From assembly GCA_034769895.1 (NCBI GenBank), contig CM068373.1, positions 433,919,080 to 433,983,079 of the forward strand: a stretch of DNA of 64,000 bases, in the 5' to 3' direction. The position numbers and the translations under genes are program-made. How positions within the stretch are numbered: position 1 is the stretch's first letter; the number at the start of each line of letters is the position of its first letter. The notes below the pieces were generated by a model that had not been told where the DNA came from, did not search any database, and saw only the letters and a list, made by a program, of their open reading frames with translations. Positions 32,486 through 43,915 of the stretch are shown piece by piece. Origin of the DNA: Magicicada septendecula. Its lineage: Eukaryota; Arthropoda; Insecta; Hemiptera; Cicadidae.

Positions 32486-34930
32486 TTAATATAGTATACC
32501 ATCAATAGCTTCATTATAATCTACATGAGTTTCTTCTATTTCTAAGTTAACAACAATCCTTACACATATTCCACTATTGTATTAGTGCGTGAGAGGTTTT
32601 AGACATACTAACGAACATAAGGGATTGTCGCTTCGCTGGCAATGTTTATTAGGCTCACCGAGTTGTTCAGTAGGAATGCTTATATTTTTGGTTAGTCATA
32701 GCTTTTACAGTTTTTAGATACGAGGTAAATAAAACCATTATAATGGATATTGAACACAACCAGCATGAATTTAAAATACCACAGACCAAAGCAACCGTTG
32801 TTTCAACAAAACCGTATGAAATCGACGGCTTACGCAAAATTTGTGAACCACAGCTACTGATCCATAAATCAGCCTGCTGAAACATAGCGGTAACTCAATA
32901 CACGACTGTGTGTGTCCCAATGTGTCAGTTCTCAAAATATATGGGTTGTGGAGACTGTGCTGCTGCCGCTGCTGCTGCTCCGACTTCAAATTATACTGTG
33001 ATAAATTGCCAACAACTGTCTTTATTGGTTTCGAAGCAAACCGAGGGCGCAGTTTGTGTGTAACTGACAATTTGTTTTTCTTTTTCCTTTTTTGAGCTGT
33101 CAGTCGCTAATAAGAGGATACTTTTTAAATGTATAGTGATGTTATACTTATCGATTATTCATACCGATTGCGTACTTATAACTTTAAAAAACATCAAAGA
33201 AAGACATACTTACATTCATGGGTGGATAACAGCTGTTGCCGTTTGTGTTAGGCCTAAAACTTAACCTAAAAGTTACTTCGAATTTTTTCTAGTACGATAT
33301 TCTTTTTAGAGCCAAAATACTTTTTTAGTGTATTTTCTACGTAACATTCGCTGGCAGAAGAAATTGGTCCCGGTTCAACGTAATCTGCCACCATTATACT
33401 TACACAGAATAAAACCAAACAAGTATAATGGAATTAAAAATTAATAACGAACACAAAACTAAACGAACAAAACAGAAACAGGTGCACGTAGTATTCGGTA
33501 TGCGTCCTACTAATTATATTACTAATTATATACCTACTAATTAAGCGTTTTGCCGGTTTATACAGCGGCAACACATCGGGCGGACGAAGGTGTCTCCTGT
33601 ACAGCTTCAACTATTACAAAGTCAATGACCACACACAGTAGAACATCACCGGTATCTGAGCTAGAAACACAACATTAAAATGACACTACAAGCGCCCAGC
33701 AGTTCGAAATCAATATTGTGCTTTTTTCAAGTGTCTCGACTAATGTTGTTCACATTTCAAATTAATCAATAATTAAAATATTTACTCTCTGATGTAACTA
33801 ATTTTCTTTTCTTTCATTGCCTTTAATGTTCCCGCCGGCAACAGCAGTTACATAGACGCTACGCCACTGCTTACATTACACAAAATGTTAATTTCGCACT
33901 CAGGGATTTATAGCTCACTTTACAGACTTCCAGTTCCTGTCTAAAGACTGAATAATTGTTTAGCTTGTGTCGTCTAAAGTAATTTTTTCACCAGTTTAAA
34001 TAAACTTAATTTTAAAAGACCGTAACTACATGAGATCTGTTTTACTTTGTGTCCAACATTCCGCAAGTTCCAAATATGAACGACAAATTTTATTACAAAT
34101 TCATGGCTATGCTGACGAAAGAGATAACAGCCGTGGGTATGTGACATTTTGCTCGCGATGTGTGAGTGGCAGGATTATGCGATGCTCTTGCGCGTTTCCC
34201 ATCTATAGAAAGAAATCAATGCCGCTTAAAATTGTTAAAAATTTTTCCTTCGTGCTTTATAATTAATTACATATGCAAAGCCTTCAATTATAACGATTTA
34301 TCAGTGGCTTAGTGGATAGGAGAAGACAGACGGGTATTATCAATCACTGATGGATTCAGGAAGGATTGTATTACGTAATCAAATATAATTAATTTCAGAA
34401 GGCTCTTGCTGGCAAGTTTTACGTCAACTGTAAATAACCTTAACCAATTTTAATTAACTGAGCGGTAGGCTTGATTTATTGGTAATAACATTCGTCATTT
34501 TGAAGAGGAAATTCGCCTCCCTTATCTAAATATTTACGATTGCCTTACGTATTACACTTTGAAGTTTCGGAAGAACATTTTGTACGTACATAGATATTCC
34601 CGCAACCACTCATGAAAGTTATTTGTTTACTACAAATAAAGTCGTCAGACAGTAGAAAGTTTATCGTCATAATTTTTTTCTCTTGGAAAATAACAATTAT
34701 GACGAAACAATTAAGCAACACAGTAATATGGTAATACAAACAATAATTCAGTGCAGTAATGTGGTAATACAAAGTCAAAGTAATAATATAATATAATAAC
34801 AGAACGACGTGGTAGTTACACATGGTAATCTGATAAATTGGAGTGTACAGAAGTGTATTTCTCAAACGTAGACAATTAGGAGGTTACAAACGTAATGAAA
34901 AAACCTTCTGTAATATGTTGGAATTCGTTT
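32486..34930. other. No recognisable gene
   Basis: Mostly AT-rich. Short frames on both strands (for example around 32,770-33,095 and 34,030-34,266) show no known motif. Confidence 0.35.
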
Positions 34931-34934
34931 GACA

Positions 34935-35090
34935 ACTCTCCAGGCTATTAGGCCGTAGTCCACTACTGCAGCATAAAACAGACGTTTCGCCCACACTGTT
35001 GGATGCCACAGTACTGTATAAAACTGGTGAAGAACGTACAAGTTACTCAAGTAGTTAACACTGAAGGTGGCCTCCAACGGTGGGTACAAC
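34935..35090. repeat. Hammerhead-type repeat, family E (copy 1)
   Basis: The left part, read on the minus strand, gives GGGCGAAACGTCTGTTTTAT and TAGTGGACTACGGCCTAATA; the right part, plus strand, gives AACACTGAAGGTGGCCTCCA. They share order with the better copy at 50.8-50.95 kb. Both cores are decayed (CTGAAGG, or CTGTGGC before the GAAAC side). Confidence 0.6.
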
Positions 35091-35840
35091 ACTTCTGTGC
35101 AAAGCTCGAAACATATGCCGGTGTTCTAAATTGTATAGTTAAAGAGAATGAAAATATAAAACTCTTTTGAACACCGGAATATAAAGTGTGGTTTTATTTG
35201 GGTCGCCACGAAAAAATTAAGAATTATTCCAGCCATTTATTAAGAGCAAATAAGGCAAAAAAGATTTATTTAAATAAAACAATGTTTTTGAAACATATAA
35301 TTTAGGATCCAGAAACAGACTATGTAGAAAATAAATAAAAACGGAGGATTCACGGGAGCTTCAGACCAGAAGAGGGCAACAAAAATTTTACAAAACTGGA
35401 CTCGCTAACAGCAGGTAAGGTACGGGCTAAAGGTGACTTTCTCAAAATATTGTTTAGATTTGCTGCATTCAGACATTATTCAGTGTAGTCAATATTTACA
35501 AGATAACGTACCAAACTTATTATCCATATTTCCCCATTGTCCCCACTTTACAGTGGACTCTATATTTCCACATCCTGTAGTTAGGCAATCACAAAACAGA
35601 TGCAAACATTTTGCTTGTATTTTAACTAAACAACTTTACTTGCAAACGTGGTTTCATAAATTATCTTCTACACGGTATTAACTCCCAATGAGTCAATTTA
35701 AAGCCATTGCGATATTTTCTAAATAATTGCTGCAGAAATAAAGTAGGCAACGAAATTCACAACGATTGGGTCAAACACCAATACTCAGGGTAACGCCAGT
35801 TAATAATAAACCGATGAGGGTTAATCCAGGCCACACACTG
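35091..35840. other. No recognisable gene
   Basis: No motif in the short frames. Confidence 0.35.
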
Positions 35841-36162
35841 TATTTCTAGTACATCATACAGCTGTTGATGACAGCGTAACATATTCGTTTCTAGTACATC
35901 ATACACCTGTTGATGACAGCGTACCATATTCGTTTCTAGTACATCATACAGCCGTTGATGACAGCGTACCATATTCGTTTCTAGTACATCATACAGCTGT
36001 TGATGACAGCGTACCAAATTCGTTTCTAGTACATCATACAGCTGTTGATGACAGCGTACCATATTCGTTTCTAGTACATCATACAGCTGTTGATGACAGC
36101 GTACCGTATTCGTTTCTAGTACATCATACAGCTGTTGATGACAGCGTACCATATTCGTTTTC
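35841..36162. repeat. 45-bp minisatellite, 7 copies
   Basis: Unit starts TTTCTAGTACATCATACAGC and includes TGTTGATGACAGCGTACC; seven near-identical copies, no spacers. As 45 is a multiple of three, one minus-strand frame stays open and gives a 15-residue peptide repeat; that frame has no other support as a gene. The right end abuts an LTR. Confidence 0.97.
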
Positions 36163-37060
36163 TCGACGGTCACACCGATCATCGTGTTGTACAGTGTGAA
36201 GAAAACAAGTGATCCCAATGAATTCGCTAATTACGAATTTTAATTAGACACAAACAGCAGTTAGAAAGCAACAATGGCACACTTATACATAATCCAAAGT
36301 TAAATTTGTCCAATAATATGTGTCACTTATTACAATTTCGTACTAATTAACATAGTGTTCATTTCCCACTAAACCCCAACACAGTAACTCCGAACCGCAC
36401 TTTAATATCGCCAGGTCTAAACTGAAACCGGCTGCCATTTCGAAATCCAGTATGTATTATACATTGTATACTCTTGCATTATAGTGACATAGTGGGTCTG
36501 GATGCCTGTAGGGTAGTCGAATAAGGTCTAGAAGGGATATTGTTACAATGGTCTCACTGATCGTCGTATGGTGACAAAATACAGACACCAATGAAGTCAA
36601 ACTTTAATTAGTCAGAAATGTGAAATCAACAAGGTACTCTCATACAATAATTCAAGTTACATTTGTCCACATACAATATTAATGTCAATTATTAGGAGTT
36701 TCGCACTAATTATAACACAATAATCACTTTCTGTACCAACCAGTTAATCCGCACTGAAGAAATCGCACACTGTAACTCACTTCTAAGCCAGCCGCTGTTG
36801 CTTATATAGAGGTTCCAGAATAATTTTCCAACTACGGCTTGCCAGCACAACTTGCGTATTACAACGCTTGCTCTAGAACAGTATGGAAGGTGCATTAGTG
36901 CGGTCTCGAAGAGTCGAGAACTTCACCTGCTCGGCAAGCCGAGAAACGTGTGGATGGACGCTCTCGACTCTTCGAGACCGTTCCGTAATTCTCGTGAAAA
37001 TATCTTGCATGACCTTGAGCGTTACCCAAGTCTGCCGTTGTAGTAGTAATCCACCACTGA
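36163..37060 (-). mobile_element. Older LTR copy, interrupted by a younger solo LTR
   Basis: CGACGGTCACACCGATCATC, GTACAGTGTGAAG, CCCAATGAATTCGCTAATTA and GGATGCCTGTAGGG match the LTR at 14.34 kb. At 36,541 a second LTR interrupts it; beyond that (from 37,004) AGCGTTACCCAAGTCTGCCG resumes the old one. Its first bases are lost at the minisatellite junction. Confidence 0.7.
36541..36999 (-). mobile_element. Solo LTR nested in LTR, 459 bp, ATAT duplication
   Basis: Starts TGTTACAATGG and ends CTCGTGAAA (CGTAACA in other copies), with ATAT at 36,537-36,540 and 37,000-37,003. Near its end it holds a perfect 18-bp inverted repeat, 36,902-36,919 with 36,962-36,979, around a shorter hairpin CTCGGCAAGCCGAG. 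Confidence 0.88.
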
Positions 37061-37544
37061 TGTATGTGACGTTTGATTTTACAATTGGTACGAATGATCG
37101 CGGAGGCGTACCTAGCAGTGTGACCAGTAACATGGTAAGCGGCCCTTATGTTGAGGTGATAAGGGCTGAAGGGGACAGACATATGACGCTACAGCCACAA
37201 GGTGTTGCCTATAAGTATTGTTTAAAAGAATAAAATGTTCAAATGATACAAATTGCTTTCATTTTGGGTTTACATTTAAAAAGCCATAAGTTACTAATAA
37301 AGTTAGAAGGAATAGCAGTTAATCGCTAGCAGTTCTTACCATCCCAAAAATTAGTGCGTCTTTGGTTGACTTAGAAATTCGCTGTAGCTGCGTGGAAGGT
37401 TGTGCTGACTCCTTCAATTTTGGAAAAAATCCCCTCTACAATTATGAAGAAAATGTATTCTATTGTTAAAAAATTACTTTTTAAGTAAAACCATATTATA
37501 AATAAATATAAAGTAGAATAATTCAACATAGGCCTACACTGATT
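37061..37544. other. No feature seen
   Basis: No motif in overlapping short frames. Confidence 0.35.
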
Positions 37545-37557
37545 ACTACTACTGCTG

Positions 37558-37619
<62 letters not shown>

Positions 37620-37873
37620 GCTGCTGCTACTACTACTACTACTACTACTACTGCTACTGCTACTGCTGCTACTACTACTACTACTACTACTATTACTACT
37701 ACTACTACTACTGCTACTAATACTGCTACTAATACTGCTACTGCTACTACTACTACTAATGCAACTGCTACTACTGCTACTACTACTGCTACTGCTTACT
37801 ACTACTACTACTGCTACTACTGCTACTGCTACTACTCCTACTACTGCTACTACTACTACTGCTACTACTACTG

Positions 37874-37914
<41 letters not shown>

Positions 37915-37931
37915 GCTACTGCTACTACTAC
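37545..37931. repeat. (TAC/TGC)n triplet repeat
   Basis: About 390 bases of TAC and TGC triplets with some interruptions, directly joined to an N4 LINE fragment. Frames through it (poly-Ser, poly-Thr, poly-Val) are not genes. Confidence 0.97.
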
Positions 37932-38400
37932 CATCCTAGTCAGGTCTTCTTCCCTGTCGTCTTGCCATCGTTTTCTTGGCCTGCCTCGTCTTCTGCGCCC
38001 ATCCATGTGCCCACTCATTATCCTTTTGGGTTTTTTTTTGTTGCCCATTCTTTTGACATGTTCTATCCAGCTGATTCTTCTGGACGTTGTGAATCAGACG
38101 ATATCTCCCTGTTTTAGAATGGATTCTATTTCTTGATTAGATCTGATCCTCCATTCTCCATTACAGCATACTGGTCCGAATATTCTTCTAATAATTTTCC
38201 TTTCAAAAGTCCTCAGAGCCTTTTCATCAACTGTTCTTAATGTGCAGGTTTCGGAACTGTATGCCACTATAGACTTGATCATTGCTCTGTGTACATTTTC
38301 AGTTTAGAGTCTTGGGTGAGAAGACTAGATCTTAATCATTTTACTAGGCCAAAGTAAGCTCTATTCCCGGGCATTATTCTCTTTGTTATTCCATTAGATA
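37932..38400 (-). pseudogene. LINE 3' part, family N4 (copy 2)
   Basis: It matches the 29.2-29.7 kb copy nearly block by block: DGSSSETCTLRTVDEKALRT in one frame, then RKIIRRIFGPV, GEWRIRSNQEIESILKQGDI, and KKTRQAKKTMARRQGRRPD in others. The coding similarity stops at ACTAGGATGG, where the triplet repeat begins, earlier than the end of copy 1. Stops and frameshifts make it a pseudogene. Confidence 0.8.
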
Positions 38401-38879
38401 GCTTGTTTTCACTATTAACATTATTAAATATAACAAATATTGAAAAATTGTATAAATTTATAATTTTATAATATCATTTCATTAAGGTTTATGTACTGTT
38501 GTATTTTCACAACAGTACAATATATAACTAGTTAAATAGTACAAAAATATACTGAATATCAACATGGAAACTGAAGCGTGTTTTCGTGATGCAGCAGCAT
38601 CTTCCGCTTTACTGCAAAGAAAATTGACCATATTAGCCACATCGCAGCGAGTGTGTGTTGCACCAGTACGTAGGAAGCAACAGGATCTGTCTCCCCTAAA
38701 CGGCCAACTTCCCTAATGGCTACTACAACGCAATTAAGAAGGCTAGTGCACATAACTCAGTTTTAATTAACCAGTCTATTAAATTTTAATTTTTCACTTC
38801 ATTTTAATGAAATGATGAAACTCCAACGTCCTCAGGGTAACATTTATTAAATAATGAAACTGTATGTGTGAAACGTGAC
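38401..38879. other. No feature seen
   Basis: AT-rich, with no motif. Confidence 0.35.
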
Positions 38880-39120
38880 AACCGCAGTATGTTGAAATTA
38901 TCATTATCAGTCGGGGTGTTAAGCCGTGGGCTACAGATGCCGTTATTGACAAACATTTCGACCCCACCACCGGAGGCCATTATCAGTGTCTAGATTGGCT
39001 CGGTGTCCGCCAATTCACTTCAGAGATGTGGTAGAGGCTATGCGTTTTACCCGAGAACATCCACTTTTATAAACTTTCGTGGCAGTACGCTCTGAGCTGG
39101 AAAGCGGCATTTATTTGTAA
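38880..39120 (-). repeat. PLE-type repeat, family B (copy 1)
   Basis: On the minus strand it reads CGGTGTCC/GGACACCG flank, GACACTGATAATGGCCTCCG, TGTTTGTCAATAACGG, CCCACGGCTTAACACC and TGATAATGATAATTTCAAC, the same order as the family B arms at 47.15-47.60 kb. Confidence 0.75.
38948..38990 (-). ncRNA. Degenerate hammerhead-like motif, family B
   Basis: Minus strand: GACA, CUGAUAA (38,986-38,980; G8 has become A), U, a GGCCUCC stem, GAA, AUGU, U, then UGUC pairing with GACA as stem I. The G8 change removes the C3-G8 pair, so this copy should not cleave. Confidence 0.5.
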
Positions 39121-39308
39121 CTGATTTTTAATTTTTTTGCGACAAGAATCCTTGTTTTACCTCCATAGGTACCAGTAGATCTAATTGACAATTTCCAAAA
39201 AAAGTATTGTTAAATTATGCCTAATAAATCTTAATTATTGAATAGACTTCAGGTATATTTGAAGTATTTAGCGGGCTGTTTGGCCGTGGTCCAGGGTTTA
39301 CAAACAAA

Positions 39309-39349
39309 CCAAACGTTTCAGCACCAGCACTGGCTGCCATCTTCAGTGG
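39309..39349 (-). ncRNA. Hammerhead motif, family C, left arm
   Basis: Minus strand: CCA, CUGAAGA (39,346-39,340), U, GGCAGC-rich stem II, GAA, ACGU, U at H17, UGG pairing with CCA. The core residues are intact; stem II has lost some pairs in this arm. Confidence 0.6.
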
Positions 39350-39470
39350 AATTCGAGTCTACCCAACGTGGGTTGTCAAACGTCGGGCACACAGTACTGT
39401 GGTGAAGGCTCCGGCCACCACAGTACTGTGGGTCTGACGTTTGACAACCCGCGTTGGGTAGACTCGAATT

Positions 39471-39511
39471 TCACTGAAGATGGCAGCCAGCGGTGCTGCT
39501 GAAACGTTTGG
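39471..39511 (+). ncRNA. Hammerhead motif, family C, right arm
   Basis: CUGAAGA at 39,474-39,480, one extra U, stem II GGCAGC (39,482-39,487) with GCUGCU (39,495-39,500), GAA (39,501-39,503), ACGU, U at H17, then UGG pairing with the upstream UCA (one wobble). The core is complete. Confidence 0.65.
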
Positions 39512-39567
39512 TTTGTTTGTAAACCTTGGACCATGGCCAAACAGCCCGGTAAATACTTCAAATATAA

Positions 39568-40183
39568 CCGACACTGGCCGTAAAAGCCTTAGAACAATAT
39601 TAAGGCTTCATGTATACTTTTCCGTCATATTACAACTATCTGCTCCTATATCACATTTGTCCATTGTTTAGACAATAGTATTGTACTAAACACAGACAAA
39701 GTTGCCTGGTCCAGTACTTCACAAAATCCACTCCACTGATACCATGTATAAGTAGATTTATCAGAACACAATTTCTAATATCAATTTAAAACAACATAAC
39801 TAGCCTTAGATTATCCTACGCTGTTGCAACAGGTACATACTGGAGTGTAAAGCGATCTTTATGTTGGACAACTTCAAACAAAGCAATATTGTTATTCGTT
39901 GTTCAAATATGCTTACTTCAAACAGTATTCACAGGCCGGACCTCATAGACGCGCCTTAGTGACAACATGTTAAACCATATTAATTATTGGCTTATTGAAA
40001 AACAGCAAACTGTTGCCAGACTACGTTGTTAATTATTGGTTTTCCTGAATTAGAAGAGCCTTTATCTGCATTGCGTCAAACAACTAGGATAATTAATTGT
40101 ATAACGTAGTGCCTGTTTAATTAGAAACTCTGGTTTTGATGCTTTGCTCAGCGTGCACGTGTATTTTATAGTTAGAGAACGTT
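39568..40183. other. No feature seen
   Basis: No motif. Confidence 0.35.
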
Positions 40184-40293
40184 CAACGCAACTTTTACGT
40201 TAGTTTGGGTGTGTTCCCCGATATGACACGAGGTTGTTAAACGTAACTTTTACGTTAGTTTGGGTTTGTTCCCCGATACGACACGACGTTGTT
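40184..40293. repeat. 55-bp tandem duplication
   Basis: ACTTTTACGTTAGTTTGGGT at 40,191 and again at 40,246, both followed by TTCCCCGATA-GACACGA-GTTGTT. Confidence 0.9.
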
Positions 40294-40451
40294 AGAGAGA
40301 GAATAATACTATTCTACTGCCCTACAAGGAAGTCGCGTGTAAAATTACTAATTGTTATAAAAATTAGAGAATCTGAAAAGCACACATACGAAGTAAAGTT
40401 CCTCTCCCTATGCACACTGTTTTAGTGACGACATAAATATTGGGAGTTTGA

Positions 40452-40712
40452 TACTATACAAACCTAGCTGCACAAGAGACACATTTTGGAAGAACAAAAC
40501 AGTCAGATCATAATATATGGAATGCCCAATCGATTCGTAAGAAGGCAATCTGGTTTACAAGATATAAACAAATTTATCAGTGTGAGAATGTGGCAATAAA
40601 ATTACTAAATGATGCAATACGAGAGGACAAGTTATCAAGAATAGTACATGGTAAGAAGCTCACTGGAAAGGCAATACAGGAAGACTACCATAGAGTAGGA
40701 TGTACTGCATGA
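40452..40712 (+). CDS. Coding-like open frame, unknown
   Basis: An 86-codon frame, stop to stop, without an ATG. It reads NIWNAQSIRKKAIWFTRYKQ, then CENVAIKLLNDAIREDKLSR and GKAIQEDYHRV. The mixed charged and aromatic make-up looks more like real protein than the AT-rich frames around it. I do not recognise a domain. It could be an exon or a scrap of transposon ORF; no convincing splice pair is seen. Confidence 0.22.
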   Translation, partial: YYTNLAAQETHFGRTKQSDHNIWNAQSIRKKAIWFTRYKQIYQCENVAIKLLNDAIREDKLSRIVHGKKLTGKAIQEDYHRVGCTA

Positions 40713-42177
40713 GTCTTAATTCTGTGTCTGATGGGGGGGGGGGATAAATTATGAGTGAGTTAGTAGCCTTTGTTTGTCAAGGCCAATGATTCATGACAGC
40801 TGCCATACCCTGTTCACAGTCTGCCGGGCACCCACTCACAAAGGCAATCAGACACGTTTAGTAATTTTACTGCAGCCTGGTTCTCACCGTTGCAATATAA
40901 ACTGCGTTCAAGGACTACGTATTATTGGTTTTGTGTTTATAACTTAGTAATTTTTAAGTAGCTGTGTTATAGTAACATAAAAAATGCGAACTTGTGAACT
41001 ATCGTATAGGATTAGTGTAAGCCAAAGTCTAACCAGCCATGCCTGTAAAAAGGAAAGAAAAAGAAATATACATGTATAAATAAGAATAAAATAACCAAAT
41101 GTGTACGGAATTACAATACTCGTTATGAAGCCTAATGTAAAAATGTTATAGTATTCTGAAAGGAAAATTATTAACAGTTAACGCCTATGCTTAAGTTGAT
41201 GATATTAAGATTAAGAAAGGAAATAAGATCTTTCGTTTAATATGATTAAAACATCTTTACTAATAAGAGACAGTATTATTAAAAAATGACATTTTGTATT
41301 TTCAGAAAATAAACAATAAATAATTAAGATAAGCCATAATTTATCAAGCACCATTTGAAGCAATTCCAAGCGTACAATCAAAAATATATGAAAGATAAAC
41401 TGTTTCATGAATAATGAGATACAGTATGGCATAAAGCGTGAGGCCCAAAACTAGTAAATTGTTAAAGAGAATGAAAGAAAAATTATTGCAATTATAAATG
41501 ACTTCATAAGAAACAGCAAACAATTTCTGCAATAAATCGCAATCTTGACGAATAAATTGGGAGACGAAGTATGGAAAATACTTAATAAATTACTTTGAAG
41601 AATCACTGTCCGTATGTTATGTGTGTAACTCGATATGTTATGTGACGGTAACTTATTAAACATATGTGTGTGTCTTTGAGCGTGTGGGGGCATTTCTCCA
41701 GAAAGGTCAAATTATGTTCTATTCTTTTGTATTACATTAGAAATTAAAAAAATGTATGTTTTAAAAACCTTAATTAAAGTACTCGTGTGAGTGAGTACCA
41801 AAAATTCCTATCAAGCAGCTTTCTTATAAAAATTTATTCATTTTTATTTTTTTATAGAGTTGACTTGTAGTCATCTGGTTTTTATCTGTGGAATTTTAAT
41901 CAAATACTGTTATTTATAAAAAGTAAATTGACTTTTAACTCATATTACTCACTACTGGAAAATTTTCTAGGTTGGACCCTCTACCCGAATGTGAGGACCC
42001 AACCCCCTCCCAAGTAGGAGCATCTCACTTTCACGCTCACACACACAGGAGTAGAGACCCACCGATATGGCAGATCAGATAATAGACATCTAATTCTCAT
42101 GTGTGCAGCAGTGTTTCTAATACTTTCATTATAAAATTATTCACTCGCTTGTAGCCAATAAAAATAAAAATAGTTCG
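40713..42177. other. No recognisable gene
   Basis: A poly-G run at 40,731-40,743; otherwise AT-rich with short frames. Confidence 0.35.
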
Positions 42178-42728
42178 ATTCTAGAACAGGTGAGCCACTT
42201 TAATTATTTGGGAAATGATGTTGGCTATAAAAGGAATTGTTATCACAGAAATTACGATGTTGATGTCAAGTTAGGTAAGTTCCAGACAAGCTGTGTGGGA
42301 CAATCAACCGTATATTTAGGAACGTGCGTTCAGATACAAAATTTAACTTGTACAAAGTTATGGCAGTCCCTGTACTGTCCTATGGGTGTGAATTATGGAC
42401 AACAGTCTACAAAAGAACACAGTAAAATACAGGGCTCGGAATTGGCGTTCTTAAGAGGAGTTAAAAGGTGTTCTAAACTTGATTGAATAAGGAATCAGGA
42501 AATATGAGAAAAGACACATTTTTTTAACTTGAATAAAAAATTAAAAGAATACAAACAACGGTGGAAAGAACACTTAGAAAGAATGTCAGAATCCAGACTG
42601 GGCAAACAAGTCTGGAAATACAAAGAAATACAAACCTATACGACACATGTAGACCCAGGAAGAGATGGCTGGAGGATTTTTAAAGGCAGAACAGGCACCA
42701 CCTTCCCACCTTCCCTATGTCGTGTTGT
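42178..42728 (+). pseudogene. LINE 3' part, family N1 (copy 2)
   Basis: The best C-terminal copy of N1. In two frames it reads SHFNYLGNDVGY, DVDVKLGKFQTSC, then KLWQSLYCPMGVNYG (frame-shifted YKVMAVPVLSYGCELW), ELAFLRGVKRCSKLD, KKLKEYKQRWKEHLERMSES, RLGKQVWKYKE and a W-rich end before GTTGTGAAGAAG. The FNYLG box follows the RT palm in LINEs, and the rest is the thumb and C-terminal tail. The RT catalytic region is absent (5' truncation). It runs directly into a GAA/GAT repeat, its expanded tail. Confidence 0.82.
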
Positions 42729-42868
42729 GAAGAAGAAGAAGAAGAAGAAGAAGAAGAAGAAGAAGAAGAAGAAGAAGAAGAAGAAGAAGAAGAAGAAGAA
42801 GAAGAAGAAGAAGAAGAAGAAGAAGAAGAAGAAGAAGAAGAAGAAGAAGAAGAAGAAGAAGAAGATTG

Positions 42869-42927
<59 letters not shown>

Positions 42928-42928
42928 C
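42729..42928. repeat. (GAA)n(GAT)n tail-derived repeat
   Basis: About 45 GAA triplets followed by about 20 GAT triplets, directly after the N1 3' end. The N1 copy at 51.6 kb has a pure GAT tail, and that at 48.37 kb a short GAA-GAT tail, so this is the family's 3' tail, expanded. Confidence 0.97.
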
Positions 42929-43816
42929 TCGTTTTATCACCATCAATAGGGTCTATGTAATGCTAACTCAAGAGAGTTTAGCATGATTACATGCTCTACA
43001 GCCACAGATGATTACGTCTCTTTACATCTGTCTAAGTAAAGATCTTGTACTAATCGCTGAAGAGGCTTTTATATTGCACTTGTTAAATAACTGGATGATA
43101 TTTTTGTGAATAACGCTGCGATTAATATTAAAACACAACAAAATTGATTTCTAATTCATTGCACTGTGTCTGGCCAAAACAATTTCAATACCGACTATAC
43201 AAATTTTTTAACCTTAAATTTAAAAGAAACTATTAGAATGCTTTCCCACCATTTTGACTTGGTCCATAAACACCATACACGCTTAATGTTAGTATGGTAA
43301 TAGACGAAGACAACAACTGTAAGAAAATGAACTGTAATTAGACAAGCAGACAAGTAGTCACACACAAATATGAGGACATATTTACAGTAAGCGTTAGTTG
43401 CCGTCCTGTGCAAACGGGTGTAAATATTATAAGACAATGTTGTTACTAGAATAAATACTGCATGGTAACGTACTTTAAGACGATTATAAACAATAAAAAA
43501 GAGCAGTGTAGTGTAGTGGAAGTGAACAAGTGTTGCGCGCAGAACGAATTGTGTCAAGATAATTAACAGTAAGCCAATTAACAGACACGCTACAAATCAT
43601 TTATATTAATGTGCAAACTGGAATAACTATTAATAACTAATTATTTTAATATTAAATAAATTTTAATAGTATTTATTCAACTGCCAATCTAATTATCTAT
43701 GCAAGTACATGCAGTTGAAAAGACAGGGCTTAGAAAGATCTAGAAACAGGAAGTTCATGTTTACCAGCAGGTGCTTGATTGTCTCGTACAATCTAGCAAG
43801 TTTCAACATGTAAAAA
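42929..43816. other. No recognisable gene
   Basis: A 120-codon minus-strand frame at 43,195-43,557 is rich in hydrophobic residues, but has no motif and no exon signals. Confidence 0.35.
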
Positions 43817-43915
43817 TGACGTCATGTGCGTAGATCTATAAAAGCACGGGTGAGCCGTAAGTTAGACATTCTGACATAGTCTCTAATAAGTGAGTCTCTA
43901 GCAGTCTCTAATAAG
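43817..43915 (+). promoter_or_regulatory. Promoter-like block (CRE and TATA)
   Basis: TGACGTCA at 43,817-43,824 is a perfect CRE-type palindrome; TATAAAA at 43,837-43,843 follows, then a GC-richer stretch and a doubled AGTCTCTAATAAG (near 43,878 and 43,900). This is the layout of an LTR or pol II promoter. No coding region clearly starts after it, so an orphan LTR promoter is likelier than a gene. Confidence 0.35.

Larger units (their letters stand above)
39252..39567. repeat. Long palindrome, family C, ~150-bp arms
   Basis: Arms 39,252-39,407 and 39,415-39,567 are inverted copies with about 10 percent difference by eye. The centre is GAAGGCTCCGGCC flanked by CCACAGTACTGTGG on each side. Each arm carries a hammerhead-like motif pointing away from the centre and ends in GGCCAAACAGCCCGG plus TATTTGAAGTATTTA. 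The differences between arms show it is not a fresh assembly artefact. Confidence 0.92.

Noticed and set aside
35841..36162. 45-bp array as a CRISPR
   Set aside because: No unique spacers between units, eukaryotic setting, no cas genes.
37371..38136. Poly-Ser/Val/Thr frames
   Set aside because: Translation of the TAC/TGC repeat plus an antisense LINE fragment.
42529..42986. Frames with poly-Lys/Met and poly-Glu/Asp
   Set aside because: LINE C-terminus running into its GAA/GAT tail, not a nuclear acidic protein.
43195..43557. 120-codon hydrophobic minus frame as a membrane protein
   Set aside because: AT-rich codon bias gives the same composition by chance; no start context, exon signals or motif.
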